A stretch of 64,000 bases of DNA, from the NCBI RefSeq assembly GCF_000317145.1, contig NC_019697.1, forward strand, positions 1,674,001 through 1,738,000, given 5' to 3'. This document shows, in pieces, positions 9,373 through 18,481 of the stretch. Numbering within the stretch: the first letter of the stretch is position 1; each line of letters starts with the position of its first letter. The notes under the pieces are model-generated. The model saw only the letters and a program-made list of their open reading frames with translations. It was not told where the DNA came from and searched no databases. This DNA is from Chamaesiphon minutus PCC 6605 (lineage in GTDB: Bacteria > Cyanobacteriota > Cyanobacteriia > Cyanobacteriales > Chamaesiphonaceae). The translations under genes were made by a program, and so were the position numbers.

Positions 9373-9652
9373 CATCGGCTTGGTTGCGGCTGCAAATTGC
9401 ATTGCCAAGATGACGATTAGTAACAGTCCGTTGATGCCCATAAAGCCCAGAGTTGCCATTCTCCAACCGCTAATCGTTAACGCATCCTTGGCACGGCGCA
9501 TCCGATCCGATTCTGCGTAATCCGAGTTAATCCCCGTAATGGCATCGATATCGATGACCTCTAAATCATCACCTGCTGGCTCGACGATTATTGGTGCTTT
9601 TCTTTTGCTATTGAGGATTGTCATAAAAATAGTTATTAAAACTAGCTGCTAT

Positions 9653-10717
9653 CTACAAGAATCGACCGACAGGGGTGAATTTTAAAGCGACTCCTGCAAC
9701 TTGAGGTACTAACTTAACAGCCTCGCCAGCTAAGTTTAAAGTGGCATTAAAGATCGCAATCCCACCGCCTCTAGCTAAAAGTCCGGCTATTGCAGGGGCA
9801 AATAAACAGATAGCGATATCGATAAAGTAAACTGAAATATTGGCACCCATTTTGACATTTAAATATTCAAATGTCCTGGTAAGTATTGTCAAATTAAACT
9901 GAAAGATACCGACAGCCCAGAAACTTGAGAACCAGACCATTAACGGTGATATATTAATCACACTCAGGCATAAAGGAATAGGCAGTGCGAGGATTGCGGC
10001 AAATATCGATACTTGGGCAAAATTACTAATTACCATCCGCCAACCTCCAAAAATTCCTTTGAGTGAGGCATCAATTAGATTGGTTAATTGACCGCCGATG
10101 CCCTTAAATATGTCTGCGGTCGCTTGACCGAAATCTCCCGAAGCTAAGTTACCGATCGCTGCGCCCATATTGTCTAGAGTTGTCGGGTTTTTGATTTTTC
10201 CGCTACTCGTATCTGCTTGAATTTGACCGGATAATTCACCTTTGCAAGCATTAAAAGCTGGATTCGGACTGCCGTTAGCTAAAGTCGGGGCAATTTTCAG
10301 ACATTGCTTGGTTTTTGTCTCGATCCCGTTTAGTGCCTCTGTCTCGCCAGTGAAGTCTTTCTTGAGCTGGATTAGATTGCTAACTTGCTCGATATTGTTG
10401 TCGATCGCGGTATTAATCGAGCTAATTGCCGCCCAATTAAAGAGGGCAAAATCTCTAGCTAATGTGCCTCTACCCACGATAAAAGCAACTAAAACCGCAG
10501 CCCAAAATAACTTACTTGCATTAGCCGGAAACTCTTCAAGTTGGGCAAAACTAGGCACGATAAAGTAGAGTTGAAAGGCAATTCCAAATACAGCAAAGAT
10601 CGTGCAAGGTGCCATAATTGCTCCAAACAAAGAGTTCGAGTCGCGCAGCCAATCTGTGACCAAACTATCCGCAACAGCAGGGGTAGCAGCTAGAAATAAT
10701 GTCAAGTAAATATCCAT
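9653..10717 (-). CDS. VirB6/TrbL-like polytopic T4SS membrane protein
   Basis: 354 residues with about six hydrophobic segments (for example near residues 35-55, 68-85, 240-260 and 290-315), a large soluble loop at about 95-200 rich in Asn/Asp/Thr, and a Gly/Ala-rich C-terminal region (LFAPAIAGLLARGGGIAIFN). This topology and the position between VirB5-like and VirB8-like genes match VirB6/TrbL, the inner-membrane part of the DNA channel. Sequence motifs of this family are weak, so the call rests on topology and synteny. ATG at 10717 precedes MDIYLTLFLAATPAVA. It is separated by 28 bases from the VirB8-like gene. Confidence 0.7.
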   Translation of the reverse strand: MDIYLTLFLAATPAVADSLVTDWLRDSNSLFGAIMAPCTIFAVFGIAFQLYFIVPSFAQLEEFPANASKLFWAAVLVAFIVGRGTLARDFALFNWAAISSINTAIDNNIEQVSNLIQLKKDFTGETEALNGIETKTKQCLKIAPTLANGSPNPAFNACKGELSGQIQADTSSGKIKNPTTLDNMGAAIGNLASGDFGQATADIFKGIGGQLTNLIDASLKGIFGGWRMVISNFAQVSIFAAILALPIPLCLSVINISPLMVWFSSFWAVGIFQFNLTILTRTFEYLNVKMGANISVYFIDIAICLFAPAIAGLLARGGGIAIFNATLNLAGEAVKLVPQVAGVALKFTPVGRFL

Positions 10718-10778
10718 GTCAGCAAACCTCTTTTAAAGATCGAACGCAGACGGTTAAAAGTTAGACTAATATCGCTTT

Positions 10779-11648
10779 TTACTTAGTGCTATTGGCGTAA
10801 ACATCCATCGCTTGTCGGATCGTCAGATCCTTATCGCGGCTTCGATCTAATCCTTCTCGCGCTGCTTGGACTTGAGCTTCATTAAGGGTTTGCAGTTGTT
10901 CTGCTTCGCCGTTAGCATGAGCGAGTAAGGTATTAATTCCTTGCCCCATCGTCGCTTGAAGGTTCCCAATCTGTGTGACACCGACAAGCGTACTTTCAGG
11001 GACAACGACACTACTATAGACACTGCTAGATTGTTCGATCTGTTGGGCATCTTGCTTCATTGTGTCTTTGACGACCTTCCCTTGACCCGCGATGACCGCT
11101 TCATTGATGGTGCTTCTGGCTTCTCGATCGGCGGTTGTGGCGGAATTACGACCGTTTTGAGAAATTGCTTGCACTAATTTACTAAACTCCGCCGTTGCAC
11201 TCACTGGCGTAAAGTTATTTTTGCTCTCGATGAGATTGGTTGCACTAACGGCGATACCTTGGGTTTTTGGGTCTAAATTAAAGACGTTGCTGCTTAGAAT
11301 TGCGGTTGATAGAGTGTTGGTAGTAAACGGTGATGGCGCATTAGCTCGACCTAAAAGTAAGCCCCACGCACTGCTAGGATTATTGACAATTCCAGCGATC
11401 TTATTTATCGTGCCGAGTGCATTGGTAATTGCGGCTGTGTCTGTCGTTCCTGCTGTTGTGCCGCTTGTCGCCGAGCCACCCGTAATTGTCGTATTTGGAT
11501 CGAATGTTGGATCGATCGGGATGGTAGTATTACCCGTTGTAAACACGCTATTAGCATCGGGGGTACCGCTTAAAGTTGCGGCTTTAGCGGGACTAGTTCT
11601 AAGTGCGACTAGTGACGAAATTATGCCTAAAATGATAAACTTTTGCAT
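10779..11648 (-). CDS. VirB5/TrbJ-like secreted T4SS protein
   Basis: 289 residues from ATG 11648 (a TTG five codons upstream is less likely). A signal peptide (MQKFIILGIISSLVALRTSP, cleavage after AKA) precedes a Thr/Asn/Ser-rich region and then a helical, Gln/Ala/Glu-rich C-terminal half (ANGEAEQLQTLNEAQVQAAREGLD), the usual look of VirB5/TrbJ minor pilus-tip proteins. Its place directly after virB4 matches virB4-virB5-virB6 order. No direct motif proves the family. It is probably periplasmic or at the pilus tip. Confidence 0.65.
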   Translation of the reverse strand: MQKFIILGIISSLVALRTSPAKAATLSGTPDANSVFTTGNTTIPIDPTFDPNTTITGGSATSGTTAGTTDTAAITNALGTINKIAGIVNNPSSAWGLLLGRANAPSPFTTNTLSTAILSSNVFNLDPKTQGIAVSATNLIESKNNFTPVSATAEFSKLVQAISQNGRNSATTADREARSTINEAVIAGQGKVVKDTMKQDAQQIEQSSSVYSSVVVPESTLVGVTQIGNLQATMGQGINTLLAHANGEAEQLQTLNEAQVQAAREGLDRSRDKDLTIRQAMDVYANSTK

Positions 11649-11664
11649 ATTAAATACAACCAAT

Positions 11665-14493
11665 TTAAGTTTGAGTTAACAGTGCTTGACGTGCTTGACG
11701 TTCTAATCGCTCGTCTACATTGTTGGCAGTCAGCGCGACTAAACTCGGTGGTAAATAAGCGGTGACGGCGGTAAATCTGTCGTTAAATTTAATCAACCAC
11801 CGCGAGGAATTGGTGGTCGGGTCGGGAGCAAAGTCGATCCCCGCGTTCAGTACGGCGAGTTCGTAAGGGAGATGTAAATACTTTTGGTAAGCATCGATAC
11901 TGTCACTCCCAATTCTGCCGATAAATTGGTAGGTCAAAGCGTCCATAATCTGGTCGCCATTAGCTGAATTAGCGATCGATCCTGGCTCTTGGGAGGCAAT
12001 CATCACCCGCATTCCCGCCTTTAGACCGTTAACCATCGTGGCGGCGATCGCATCCCCAATCGCCCGAATCGGAATCGTTCTTGCCGCTTCATCGACGAAT
12101 AGAAACGATCCCTTGGGACTTGCACTGGCGGCAATCGCCCGACGCATGGCAACTAAATAGATCAAACTGCCAAACACAGCCGCCTCGTCGTTTCCCGTTA
12201 CGCCCCGCATAGCAATTGCCAGCAGTGGCACCCTGTCAATTTCGACCGTTGAAGGTGAGTTCAAGACTTGGGCGTGTTGTCCCGATGTCCACTTGCGAAG
12301 TTGGTTGCGGATGAAACCCATTGTTTCTAAATCCTCCAACGTGGCATCGGTTAAGCCGATGAGCGAGACTTCACAGAATTGGACGTAATCGTCTAAGATC
12401 GGGTGTTGTTTCCACGCCTCAGAGCTGATGCCGCCTTCTCTAGCGCGAATGTAGCGCAGTTTAATCGAATTATTATCGAGAAAGTGTTGTAAGATGACGG
12501 GCAAGAACCCCTCAACGCGCTTGGTGTGTGGGCTGCTATCTTGGATATCCCCCAATACCATTGCCTTGATGACCCGCAATAGGTGAATTTGCGACTCTTG
12601 TTTTAAGTCGTCCTGTTGTCCCTTGCTGGCTGTTACAGGCAGATTGGGCAGCTCAAATGGGTTGATACTGTCTTTGAGAATATCGACATAACCCCCGCCC
12701 ATGTTGATGACAAAATCCTTGAAAGAAGATGCCTCGCCCGATGGCGGTTGATCGACGATCGTCGATTTGACTCCTTCAACTAGAGCGCGATAAAGCATCC
12801 ACGCGGCGAGTAGTGTTTTACCGGATCGCGTCTGCCCCCACAAGGCAATATGACCTTGATTTTTAGGATCGAAAGCATCGAAATAGATTGGAGTTCCACC
12901 TTTATTGGCAATAAACTCGATCCCTTTGCGGTGGGGCGATTGCGGTACTAGCAGGGGCATATAGGATGCCATTATCAACGCCGTCGTCCGGTCGCGCCTG
13001 TCGCGAGTATCGACTAGTAACGTTTTCCCGTAGTAGGGTAACGATTGGAGCCAAATTGCATCGCAAGTATCGGTATCGGCGAGTATCTTAGCTGGGGCGC
13101 GAAAGCTCTGGCGAAATGCGTCCATCACTTCCCGCAGCTCTTTTAAAGTGTCGCGGTAAAAATAGACTGTCAGTGCCAGATCCAAAGTTGGATCGCCAGC
13201 GGTGATATCCCGCTGACTGGCAACTGCTTCTTCCAGGTGCATCTCGGCGCGAACGTCAATTTTGCCTTTGCTTTTAGCCGTGTTGATTTGTTGAGCGGCT
13301 TGCTGGATTAGATCTTGGTTGTTAATGTTTACCGCCGTGCGATCGACGATCGACATTTCGAGGACGACCCGCACGTCATAGCAAAACCGCTTTGATAAAA
13401 TGTCCCACATGTACTGAAGCTGCACCAAGTCCAGCGTTCTGCGTCCCGCCGCATCGAATGAGTTAGGCTGGGCCTTTAAATACATGCAGCCAACATATTT
13501 ATTATCGACTTTGACGTAATCTCGACCCGTGGATGGAATGCTAGTCAACTCCTCATGAATCAGAGCCGTGGGGTGCAGGCGACTATTGGCAACTTCAGTA
13601 ATCTCACTCCGCGTCAGATCGCACGTAATTAAATGTGGAATGGTGGGAGATTGGCTTTGGCGACCCGCTTGAATATCGGCGACTCGGACTTTTCGATCGT
13701 GAAAGCGATTTGATTCGGCACGGCAAAACTGCCATACGCCCTCAGCATCTAAGGGCGTAAATGCCATCTGCAAGCGTTCCCGAATCAATGTCGTCCAATA
13801 CAGGTATCCCGATTGATAGCCTTTGAGTAAAAACCTGTCGAGATCTTCTTCGGCAATCAGTTTATCCGCTCCCGAAACTTTACCTAAGAATTTAGGAAAT
13901 ATCGACGAGCAAAACTCGATCGCACTCTCCAGCCACTCCTTTTCTAGATGTTCGCTTTTAGCCGTGTAGGTGACGGCTATGTATAGCTCTTGTTGGCGGC
14001 GATGTCCAGCTTCATGTGCGTCTTGGAGGATTTTAATCTCTTCAACGAGCATCTGGAGTGCGGGTTCTGACTGGAATTCAGGACGATCGTAAGTCGAGCG
14101 AAAGGTTTGCGCCAGTTCTAACTCGCGATCGATCGGATCGGGAAAACATTGCCAATGCACCCGCAGACTCTCACCTTGCGGTACCTCTCGAATCAAAGCC
14201 GCAATCCCAGAAATCGCCGCTTCTGCTTGAATCGCATCTTGGTAATCGTGGATGCCATTGCACTTGAGGATAAATCGCAGTCGATAAGCTGGATCGTCGA
14301 TCGTCCCAGTGTTAAGCAGGATCGCCCCGATGGGTTGCTCTCCAAGCTGTTGATACTCGACAAACGATCTCAGATGAGTGTTGGTTTCAAGTAAGTACAG
14401 CTTGTGTTTCTTGCCATCGATCGTTTTGTGCTTGATGAACTTGCGTTGCGTCTGGGTTTTTTGTGGCTTACTCTTTGACCTTGTTTTTGCCAT
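11665..14493 (-). CDS. virB4: VirB4/TraC-type T4SS ATPase
   Basis: 942 residues. Walker A GQTRSGKT near residue 555 and Walker B GSFLFVDEAAR near residue 798, followed by MRVMIASQEPGSI, typical of VirB4 ATPases that power pilus biogenesis and substrate transfer. The N-terminal half (TLDLALTVYFYRDTLKELRE, ILADTDTCDAIWLQSLPYYG) matches the VirB4/CagE N-domain that contacts the inner-membrane channel. The length is typical of the family (800-950). ATG at 14493 overlaps the end of the VirB3-like gene by 26 bases. Starting MAKTRSKSKPQKTQTQR, it has a strongly basic extension. Intact. Confidence 0.92.
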   Translation of the reverse strand: MAKTRSKSKPQKTQTQRKFIKHKTIDGKKHKLYLLETNTHLRSFVEYQQLGEQPIGAILLNTGTIDDPAYRLRFILKCNGIHDYQDAIQAEAAISGIAALIREVPQGESLRVHWQCFPDPIDRELELAQTFRSTYDRPEFQSEPALQMLVEEIKILQDAHEAGHRRQQELYIAVTYTAKSEHLEKEWLESAIEFCSSIFPKFLGKVSGADKLIAEEDLDRFLLKGYQSGYLYWTTLIRERLQMAFTPLDAEGVWQFCRAESNRFHDRKVRVADIQAGRQSQSPTIPHLITCDLTRSEITEVANSRLHPTALIHEELTSIPSTGRDYVKVDNKYVGCMYLKAQPNSFDAAGRRTLDLVQLQYMWDILSKRFCYDVRVVLEMSIVDRTAVNINNQDLIQQAAQQINTAKSKGKIDVRAEMHLEEAVASQRDITAGDPTLDLALTVYFYRDTLKELREVMDAFRQSFRAPAKILADTDTCDAIWLQSLPYYGKTLLVDTRDRRDRTTALIMASYMPLLVPQSPHRKGIEFIANKGGTPIYFDAFDPKNQGHIALWGQTRSGKTLLAAWMLYRALVEGVKSTIVDQPPSGEASSFKDFVINMGGGYVDILKDSINPFELPNLPVTASKGQQDDLKQESQIHLLRVIKAMVLGDIQDSSPHTKRVEGFLPVILQHFLDNNSIKLRYIRAREGGISSEAWKQHPILDDYVQFCEVSLIGLTDATLEDLETMGFIRNQLRKWTSGQHAQVLNSPSTVEIDRVPLLAIAMRGVTGNDEAAVFGSLIYLVAMRRAIAASASPKGSFLFVDEAARTIPIRAIGDAIAATMVNGLKAGMRVMIASQEPGSIANSANGDQIMDALTYQFIGRIGSDSIDAYQKYLHLPYELAVLNAGIDFAPDPTTNSSRWLIKFNDRFTAVTAYLPPSLVALTANNVDERLERQARQALLTQT

Positions 14494-14785
14494 ATTTGAG
14501 TACCGGAATATGTTCTAAACCGCCTCTGGTGTAATGCCTCGTTTTGCGGAGCCGACTCATTACCGTGTCCGTACCATCGCGGAAGATATAAATTGTGGCA
14601 ACTAGCAGCGAAACCGTCAGCGGTACTACCATGTTTATCGGTAGAAACTGCGTTGAGACGATGCCCAACACGACTACGCCCAGGCTCATCGTTGCCAAGC
14701 CCGAATTGATGCCAAAAAAGCCCGAACGTCGCCTCAGTGCCCGATTGACAACTAAGCGATCTCGCGGTGGTGAATTGTTATTCAT
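14468..14785 (-). CDS. VirB3-like small T4SS membrane protein
   Basis: 105 residues from ATG 14785 (MNNNSPPRDRLVVNRALRRR); a longer frame begins upstream but that part is antisense to nothing useful and lacks a good start. Basic N-terminus, then two adjacent membrane helices (GLATMSLGVVVLGIVSTQFL and MVVPLTVSLLVATIYIF), then a short basic C-terminus. VirB3 has this size and hairpin topology and is found immediately before virB4, as here, where the genes overlap. VirB3 is needed for pilus assembly with VirB4. The call rests on topology and position. Confidence 0.65.
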   Translation of the reverse strand: MNNNSPPRDRLVVNRALRRRSGFFGINSGLATMSLGVVVLGIVSTQFLPINMVVPLTVSLLVATIYIFRDGTDTVMSRLRKTRHYTRGGLEHIPVLKYGKNKVKE

Positions 14786-14808
14786 GAGCCGTTGCGATCG
14801 ATCGAGGA

Positions 14809-15228
14809 TTAAGTGACCATCGCATCGGTAATCTTGGCGGAGGTAAACAGTAATGCTACCAGTACCAAAATATTTAAGACGCACTTACCCATGCCCGAAA
14901 GATCTTCGCGATCGTAGGCTTGATAGCCCGTGTATGATTGCCAAGATATAATCGCACCGACGAGTAAGATAATCGACCAAGGAATGAGATCGAGAAATGC
15001 TAGTAATAAGGGTTGAACCGCCGTCAGCGTGGTGGCTGATAAGAAAGCTGTGGCTTGCTGTTTGATGTACGCTGTCATTGGTGCGAATAAAATCGCTGCA
15101 TCCGCAGGTCGATCGAAATCGCCACGTAGTAATAATGCAGTAGTATTAGTAATAACAGCGGTAATAAAAATGTGCCGTTGCTTAATCACTTTTCTGTTAG
15201 CAGAGATATTTGAAGTAAGCATATTCAT
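14809..15228 (-). CDS. VirB2/TrbC-like pilin, first gene of the T4SS operon
   Basis: 139 residues. Two hydrophobic helices at about 73-92 (LLLAFLDLIPWSIILLVGAI) and 113-130 (GKCVLNILVLVALLFTSAKI) are separated by a short polar loop, as in mature VirB2 pilins, after a long N-terminal leader with a hydrophobic stretch (IFITAVITNTTALLL). Pilins are the extracellular polymer of conjugative pili. ATG at 15228 is preceded by AGAGAG. As the promoter-proximal gene of the whole operon it is followed by the VirB3-like gene 23 bases later. Family call is by topology and synteny. Confidence 0.65.
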   Translation of the reverse strand: MNMLTSNISANRKVIKQRHIFITAVITNTTALLLRGDFDRPADAAILFAPMTAYIKQQATAFLSATTLTAVQPLLLAFLDLIPWSIILLVGAIISWQSYTGYQAYDREDLSGMGKCVLNILVLVALLFTSAKITDAMVT

Positions 15229-15601
15229 CTCTCTAATAAATATTTCTTAACGGATAATTAGTCGATCGATCTAATCTATCGGTTCGCCATTTTCACTCGA
15301 ATAAACTTTTTCATATAGTAACGTGCCCAGTCGATTGAAAATATGCAAATTCGGCTGAGTTTATATCCAAATTCGGCTGAATATATTTATGAAATAATCT
15401 TGAAATGTAATGAAATCATGTAATTTGATAAAATGTGCTGCTCGTGTTTCGTAATCGATCGCTTTAATTATTAAAGTCAAAATTCTGAGTGACCGATCCA
15501 CATAGCTCAAAATTCGACATGGAGAGAAAAAGAGCAGAAAAATATAGGTATTTTTCGTCAATTTAAAAGAGCCAATTTTGCAAAATAGGCAAGATAAAAT
15601 T
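15229..15601. promoter_or_regulatory. Divergent intergenic region with paired 13-bp repeats
   Basis: AT-rich region between the T4SS operon (leftward) and the hydrolase gene (rightward). It contains two direct copies of CAAATTCGGCTGA at 15346-15358 and 15368-15380, starting 22 bases apart (about two helical turns), a spacing common for dimeric regulator sites. No convincing gene was found in it; a 66-codon minus-strand frame (15361-15561) is AT-rich and has no good start. Confidence 0.5.
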
Positions 15602-16450
15602 ATGGGTAATATTGACTACTGTGAGTATTTATTCAAAACTACCGATCGCTCGAACCTATACGGACAGTCGTGGCGATCGACACATTCGCATGGAGTCGTT
15701 GTTATCGTACATGGTTACGCCGAACATAGCGGACGATATCAGTGGGCTGCTTTGCAGCTTGTAGATCGAGGCTTTGCCGTTTACACATTCGATCTGCGCG
15801 GACACGGTAAATCTTCAGGCATACGAAATCTTGTGCGCTCGTATGATGATTGTTTGACAGATTTAGCGACTTTTATACAACAAGTCAAGCTAAAGGAACC
15901 GGATCGATCGCTCTTTCTATTTGGACACTCTTTTGGTGGCACAATTGCTGCACTGTTTGCGATCCGATCCCAGCCTCTACTAAATGGACTCATTCTCAGT
16001 AGTGCTTTCCTTGGAGCAAACCGTCATATTTCAACGTTACAATTACGACTAATAATGTTAATCAGTTATTTGCTACCAAAATTTCCCACCCTATTTTTAA
16101 ATAGTCACACACTTTCTCGCGATTTAGATGTAGTCGAGATCTATGAAGCAGATTTACTTATCGGTCGCGGACGAATGCCAGCTCGAACCCTGGTAGAAAT
16201 GCTCAAAGCGACCGCTGAAATTCAATCTCGAACCAATGAGATCGAGCTGCCCATACTCATTTTGCACGGAACAGAAGATCGTTTAGTAAGCATGGAGGGG
16301 AGCAAAAACTTTTATTTAAGTGTGGGCAGTAAGGATAAATCGATCGAGTTGTACGATGGTTTCTATCACGAGCTATTAAACGAGCCAGAAAAAATTCGGG
16401 TATTATCAGATATTGAAGTGTGGTTGCGTAAGCATTTGCCCACGGTTTGA
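15602..16450 (+). CDS. Alpha/beta hydrolase, monoacylglycerol lipase / lysophospholipase type
   Basis: 282 residues from ATG 15602. Serine hydrolase with oxyanion motif VIVHGYAEHSGRY near residue 34, nucleophile elbow GHSFGG, acidic residue in HGTEDRLV and catalytic His in YHELLNE near the C-terminus; FDLRGHGKSSG is the typical strand-4 motif of the lysophospholipase L2/MGL group. It probably cleaves monoacylglycerol or lysophospholipid esters in the cytoplasm. A TTG at 15578 is a possible earlier start but lies before the SD-like AGGCAAG. It converges on the AraC-type regulator, with 18 bases between the stops. Intact. Confidence 0.9.
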   Translation: MGNIDYCEYLFKTTDRSNLYGQSWRSTHSHGVVVIVHGYAEHSGRYQWAALQLVDRGFAVYTFDLRGHGKSSGIRNLVRSYDDCLTDLATFIQQVKLKEPDRSLFLFGHSFGGTIAALFAIRSQPLLNGLILSSAFLGANRHISTLQLRLIMLISYLLPKFPTLFLNSHTLSRDLDVVEIYEADLLIGRGRMPARTLVEMLKATAEIQSRTNEIELPILILHGTEDRLVSMEGSKNFYLSVGSKDKSIELYDGFYHELLNEPEKIRVLSDIEVWLRKHLPTV

Positions 16451-16468
16451 TACCGAGCGTCAAAGTTA

Positions 16469-17368
16469 TTATTTTCGGGTATTGTCCTGCCTATATTTGT
16501 TTGGGGAAATAGTGTAGTGCTTGCGAAATGCACGACAAAAATTGTTAGAACTAGAGAATCCAGTCTGCTGGGCGACATCAAATATAGGAAGCTTTGTAGT
16601 TAACAGTAGTTTTGATGCTTGAGCAAGTCTAAACTTTAGCAAATAATCAAATGGAGAGTAGCCAGTAGAAGTTTTAAATAATTCGGAAAAATAGCGGCTG
16701 CTGAGTCCGACTAAATTAGATAATTCAGCCAACCCAAAGTCTTTGTTGAAATTACTGTGAATATAGTCAATTACTTTCTTGAAATCTTGCGTAGTCAAAC
16801 CACCTAACGCATTAAGATCGGTTGTTTTTTGATTAGAGTAGTTTTGCAGTATATGAAATATTGCAGTCGAACGTATTGACTCTAGATATATTTTACTAGC
16901 TGTATAGTTGCGATCTAGCTGCATTTTTAAAGACTGCGCTATGCCATAGATTAGTGGATCTGCCTGAGAAAAATGTGGCAGTACTTCTACTAAGTCTGGA
17001 TCGGCATAGTCAAAAGTAGCATTGGCGATTTCAGTAGATTTGAGCAGCAATAATGAAAATGAGATCGGGCTTTCCCACGAACAACTCTGAGGTGAGTAAG
17101 CCGGATTGACTTGGATTTCACCAACTTGAGTATGTTCTTCTCTAAATTCACCAGCAAGCCACCTCCGAATTAACATCGGGCTATGACCGATGGCAATCAC
17201 CAGCTCGGTATTTTGATGCTCTGGGATAAAGGCAGCTTGCTGGTAATGATATTCAAAATCAATATCATTCCAACCATTTTGAGAACTCGATAGTATAACG
17301 TTGTCGGAGAGGATTACAGAACTAGCTCCTTCTTTTTTTCCATCAATAACCAAACTTTTTTGTGTCAT
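16469..17368 (-). CDS. AraC/XylS-family transcriptional regulator
   Basis: 299 residues from ATG 17368 (GGAGAT upstream; a GTG at 17446 is possible). The N-terminal ~190 residues form a sensor domain of unknown ligand (DFEYHYQQAAFIPEHQNTEL is cupin-like). The C-terminal 100 residues hold the double helix-turn-helix: FGLAELSNLVGLSSRYFSEL, then GYSPFDYLLKFRLAQA and PIFDVAQQTGFSSSNNFCRA with FRKHYTISPNKYRQ, the AraC signature. It resembles cyanobacterial PchR-like or GlxA-like regulators that act on neighbouring genes. Candidate target: the adjacent hydrolase or the paired repeats at 15346-15380, which is inference. Confidence 0.88.
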   Translation of the reverse strand: MTQKSLVIDGKKEGASSVILSDNVILSSSQNGWNDIDFEYHYQQAAFIPEHQNTELVIAIGHSPMLIRRWLAGEFREEHTQVGEIQVNPAYSPQSCSWESPISFSLLLLKSTEIANATFDYADPDLVEVLPHFSQADPLIYGIAQSLKMQLDRNYTASKIYLESIRSTAIFHILQNYSNQKTTDLNALGGLTTQDFKKVIDYIHSNFNKDFGLAELSNLVGLSSRYFSELFKTSTGYSPFDYLLKFRLAQASKLLLTTKLPIFDVAQQTGFSSSNNFCRAFRKHYTISPNKYRQDNTRK

Positions 17369-17923
17369 TGAAAAATTATCTCCACTGTGAGTTGAAATAA
17401 AATATTCAGGTTTGGATGCTCGCTCGATTGCTTGGCTTGAACCCACCCTCGATCGGCTTTGCGTTATCGATTACCTCGCGGCGCGGCTATGCCAACGATG
17501 AACTGTGTCTGGAGAAACTAACTATTAAAGCCAACTATCTTGTCTGTGAGTCCAATGATTACCTATCCTCAATTGCCTATGAATCAGTAGGTATAAGTAT
17601 ATAATCTGCCCGAACACTTAGTTTGACGATCGTGGAGTTGTATATTTAGCTACTCAATCTCTCAAATATTTCTAAAACCTCCACACAACTGCCTCAGTGC
17701 AGACGAAGTGTGGAGAAAGATATTCAACAATAAATTCGGTAAATACGTAAATAGATCGGCAAAATCTGCAAAAATTGATAATTCTATTGCTCCGATATCT
17801 ATTGGCGTGATAAGCTTGCTGGCAAGTATTATAAATGTCAAGCTTATTTTTGCTGCAATCCATCGCTTGGATGTAAAAAAGCTTCCATCCGATTGACTGT
17901 ACGTAGCGCATTCGAGCAAGCAT
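17369..17923. other. Gene-poor interval with a large hairpin
   Basis: About 550 bases without a convincing gene. The reading frames present (for example 17708-17896 plus, 17662-17931 minus) overlap each other and resemble no family. A hairpin lies at 17679-17715: CTCCACAC pairs with GTGTGGAG, and inside it CTGC pairs with GCAG. Around 17470-17490 there is a GC-rich short repeat (GCGGCGCGGCTATGCC) of a type dispersed in cyanobacterial genomes. Confidence 0.35.
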
Positions 17924-18481
17924 TTACTCATGGCGCGTTCTTTCGGCTATTGCAGCCTGTCGATCTCGCTCTAGCCATTCATTTAAGATGCACCTGTCCG
18001 CATCAGCATGAAAACTGGCTCCTCGATACCGATATTCTAGTCGGCCATTTTCCACTACTCGATCGAAATAAATTATATCGAGTCCGAACAACCTAACTAC
18101 CCGTTGTGCGGCACATGCTAACCGAGTTTTCCGCGTAATCCCGATGCGTAATCTTGTTAGCTCGAATCGATATCGATACAAATTCTCAAACCAATCGGTT
18201 AAATTTTCTGGACTAAGAATTTTCTCTCCACCCAAGACATGAGGAATATTTAATTTATCTAGAATCTCTAACTTCTTGAGGATTTTAACTCGCTCGTAAT
18301 GGGCTAGGGTGCTTGAGTTAAGGTATTCTCGTCCAATTGTAAAATAATAGTAAAGTTGTAACTTTTTATACTTAGCTTTGCACTCTTTTTCTGTTAAAGG
18401 TCGATCGGGTTGTTCGACTGATGGTGGAACAACTATTCGATCGGGATCTTTTCTGGGTCTGCCCTTTTTACCCTGATTCAT
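17924..18481 (-). CDS. Hypothetical protein with AT-hook-like N-terminus
   Basis: 185 residues, unrecognised. It opens with KKGRPRKDPDR, an AT-hook-like minor-groove binding motif, followed by a charged helical body (KECKAKYKKLQLYYYFTIGR, LAHYERVKILKKLEILDKLN) and a basic C-terminus (NEWLERDRQAAIAERTRHE). This suggests a small DNA-binding protein. It is transcribed away from the replication gene at 19436 across a 950-base spacer, and may be a plasmid copy-control or accessory factor; that role is inferred only from position. Confidence 0.6.
   Translation of the reverse strand: MNQGKKGRPRKDPDRIVVPPSVEQPDRPLTEKECKAKYKKLQLYYYFTIGREYLNSSTLAHYERVKILKKLEILDKLNIPHVLGGEKILSPENLTDWFENLYRYRFELTRLRIGITRKTRLACAAQRVVRLFGLDIIYFDRVVENGRLEYRYRGASFHADADRCILNEWLERDRQAAIAERTRHE

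Larger units (their letters stand above)
7165..9624 (-). pseudogene. VirB8-like T4SS protein gene split by an IS4-like element
   Basis: Two pieces of one gene: codons at 9624-9373 encode a cytoplasmic N-terminus and a membrane helix (MGINGLLLIVILAMQFAAATK), and 7887-7165 encode the periplasmic domain (FARSQMIGIFTWRNTLP, TSYRYTFGLSTEF, VYIPANISKPVLVSPGTW). Removing 7888-9372 and one copy of the 9-bp duplication gives uninterrupted ...AAATKPMTPFVTRG... of about 320 residues. The N-in topology, single helix and place between VirB6-like and VirB10 genes match VirB8/TrbF assembly factors, which nucleate the inner-membrane complex. The C-terminal 40 residues are Ser/Thr/Pro-rich. In this copy the protein is broken, which probably disables conjugation unless another copy exists. 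Confidence 0.8.

Noticed and set aside
17662-17931. Overlapping small hydrophobic frames near the hairpin
   Set aside because: Frames on both strands overlap, are AT-driven and resemble nothing.
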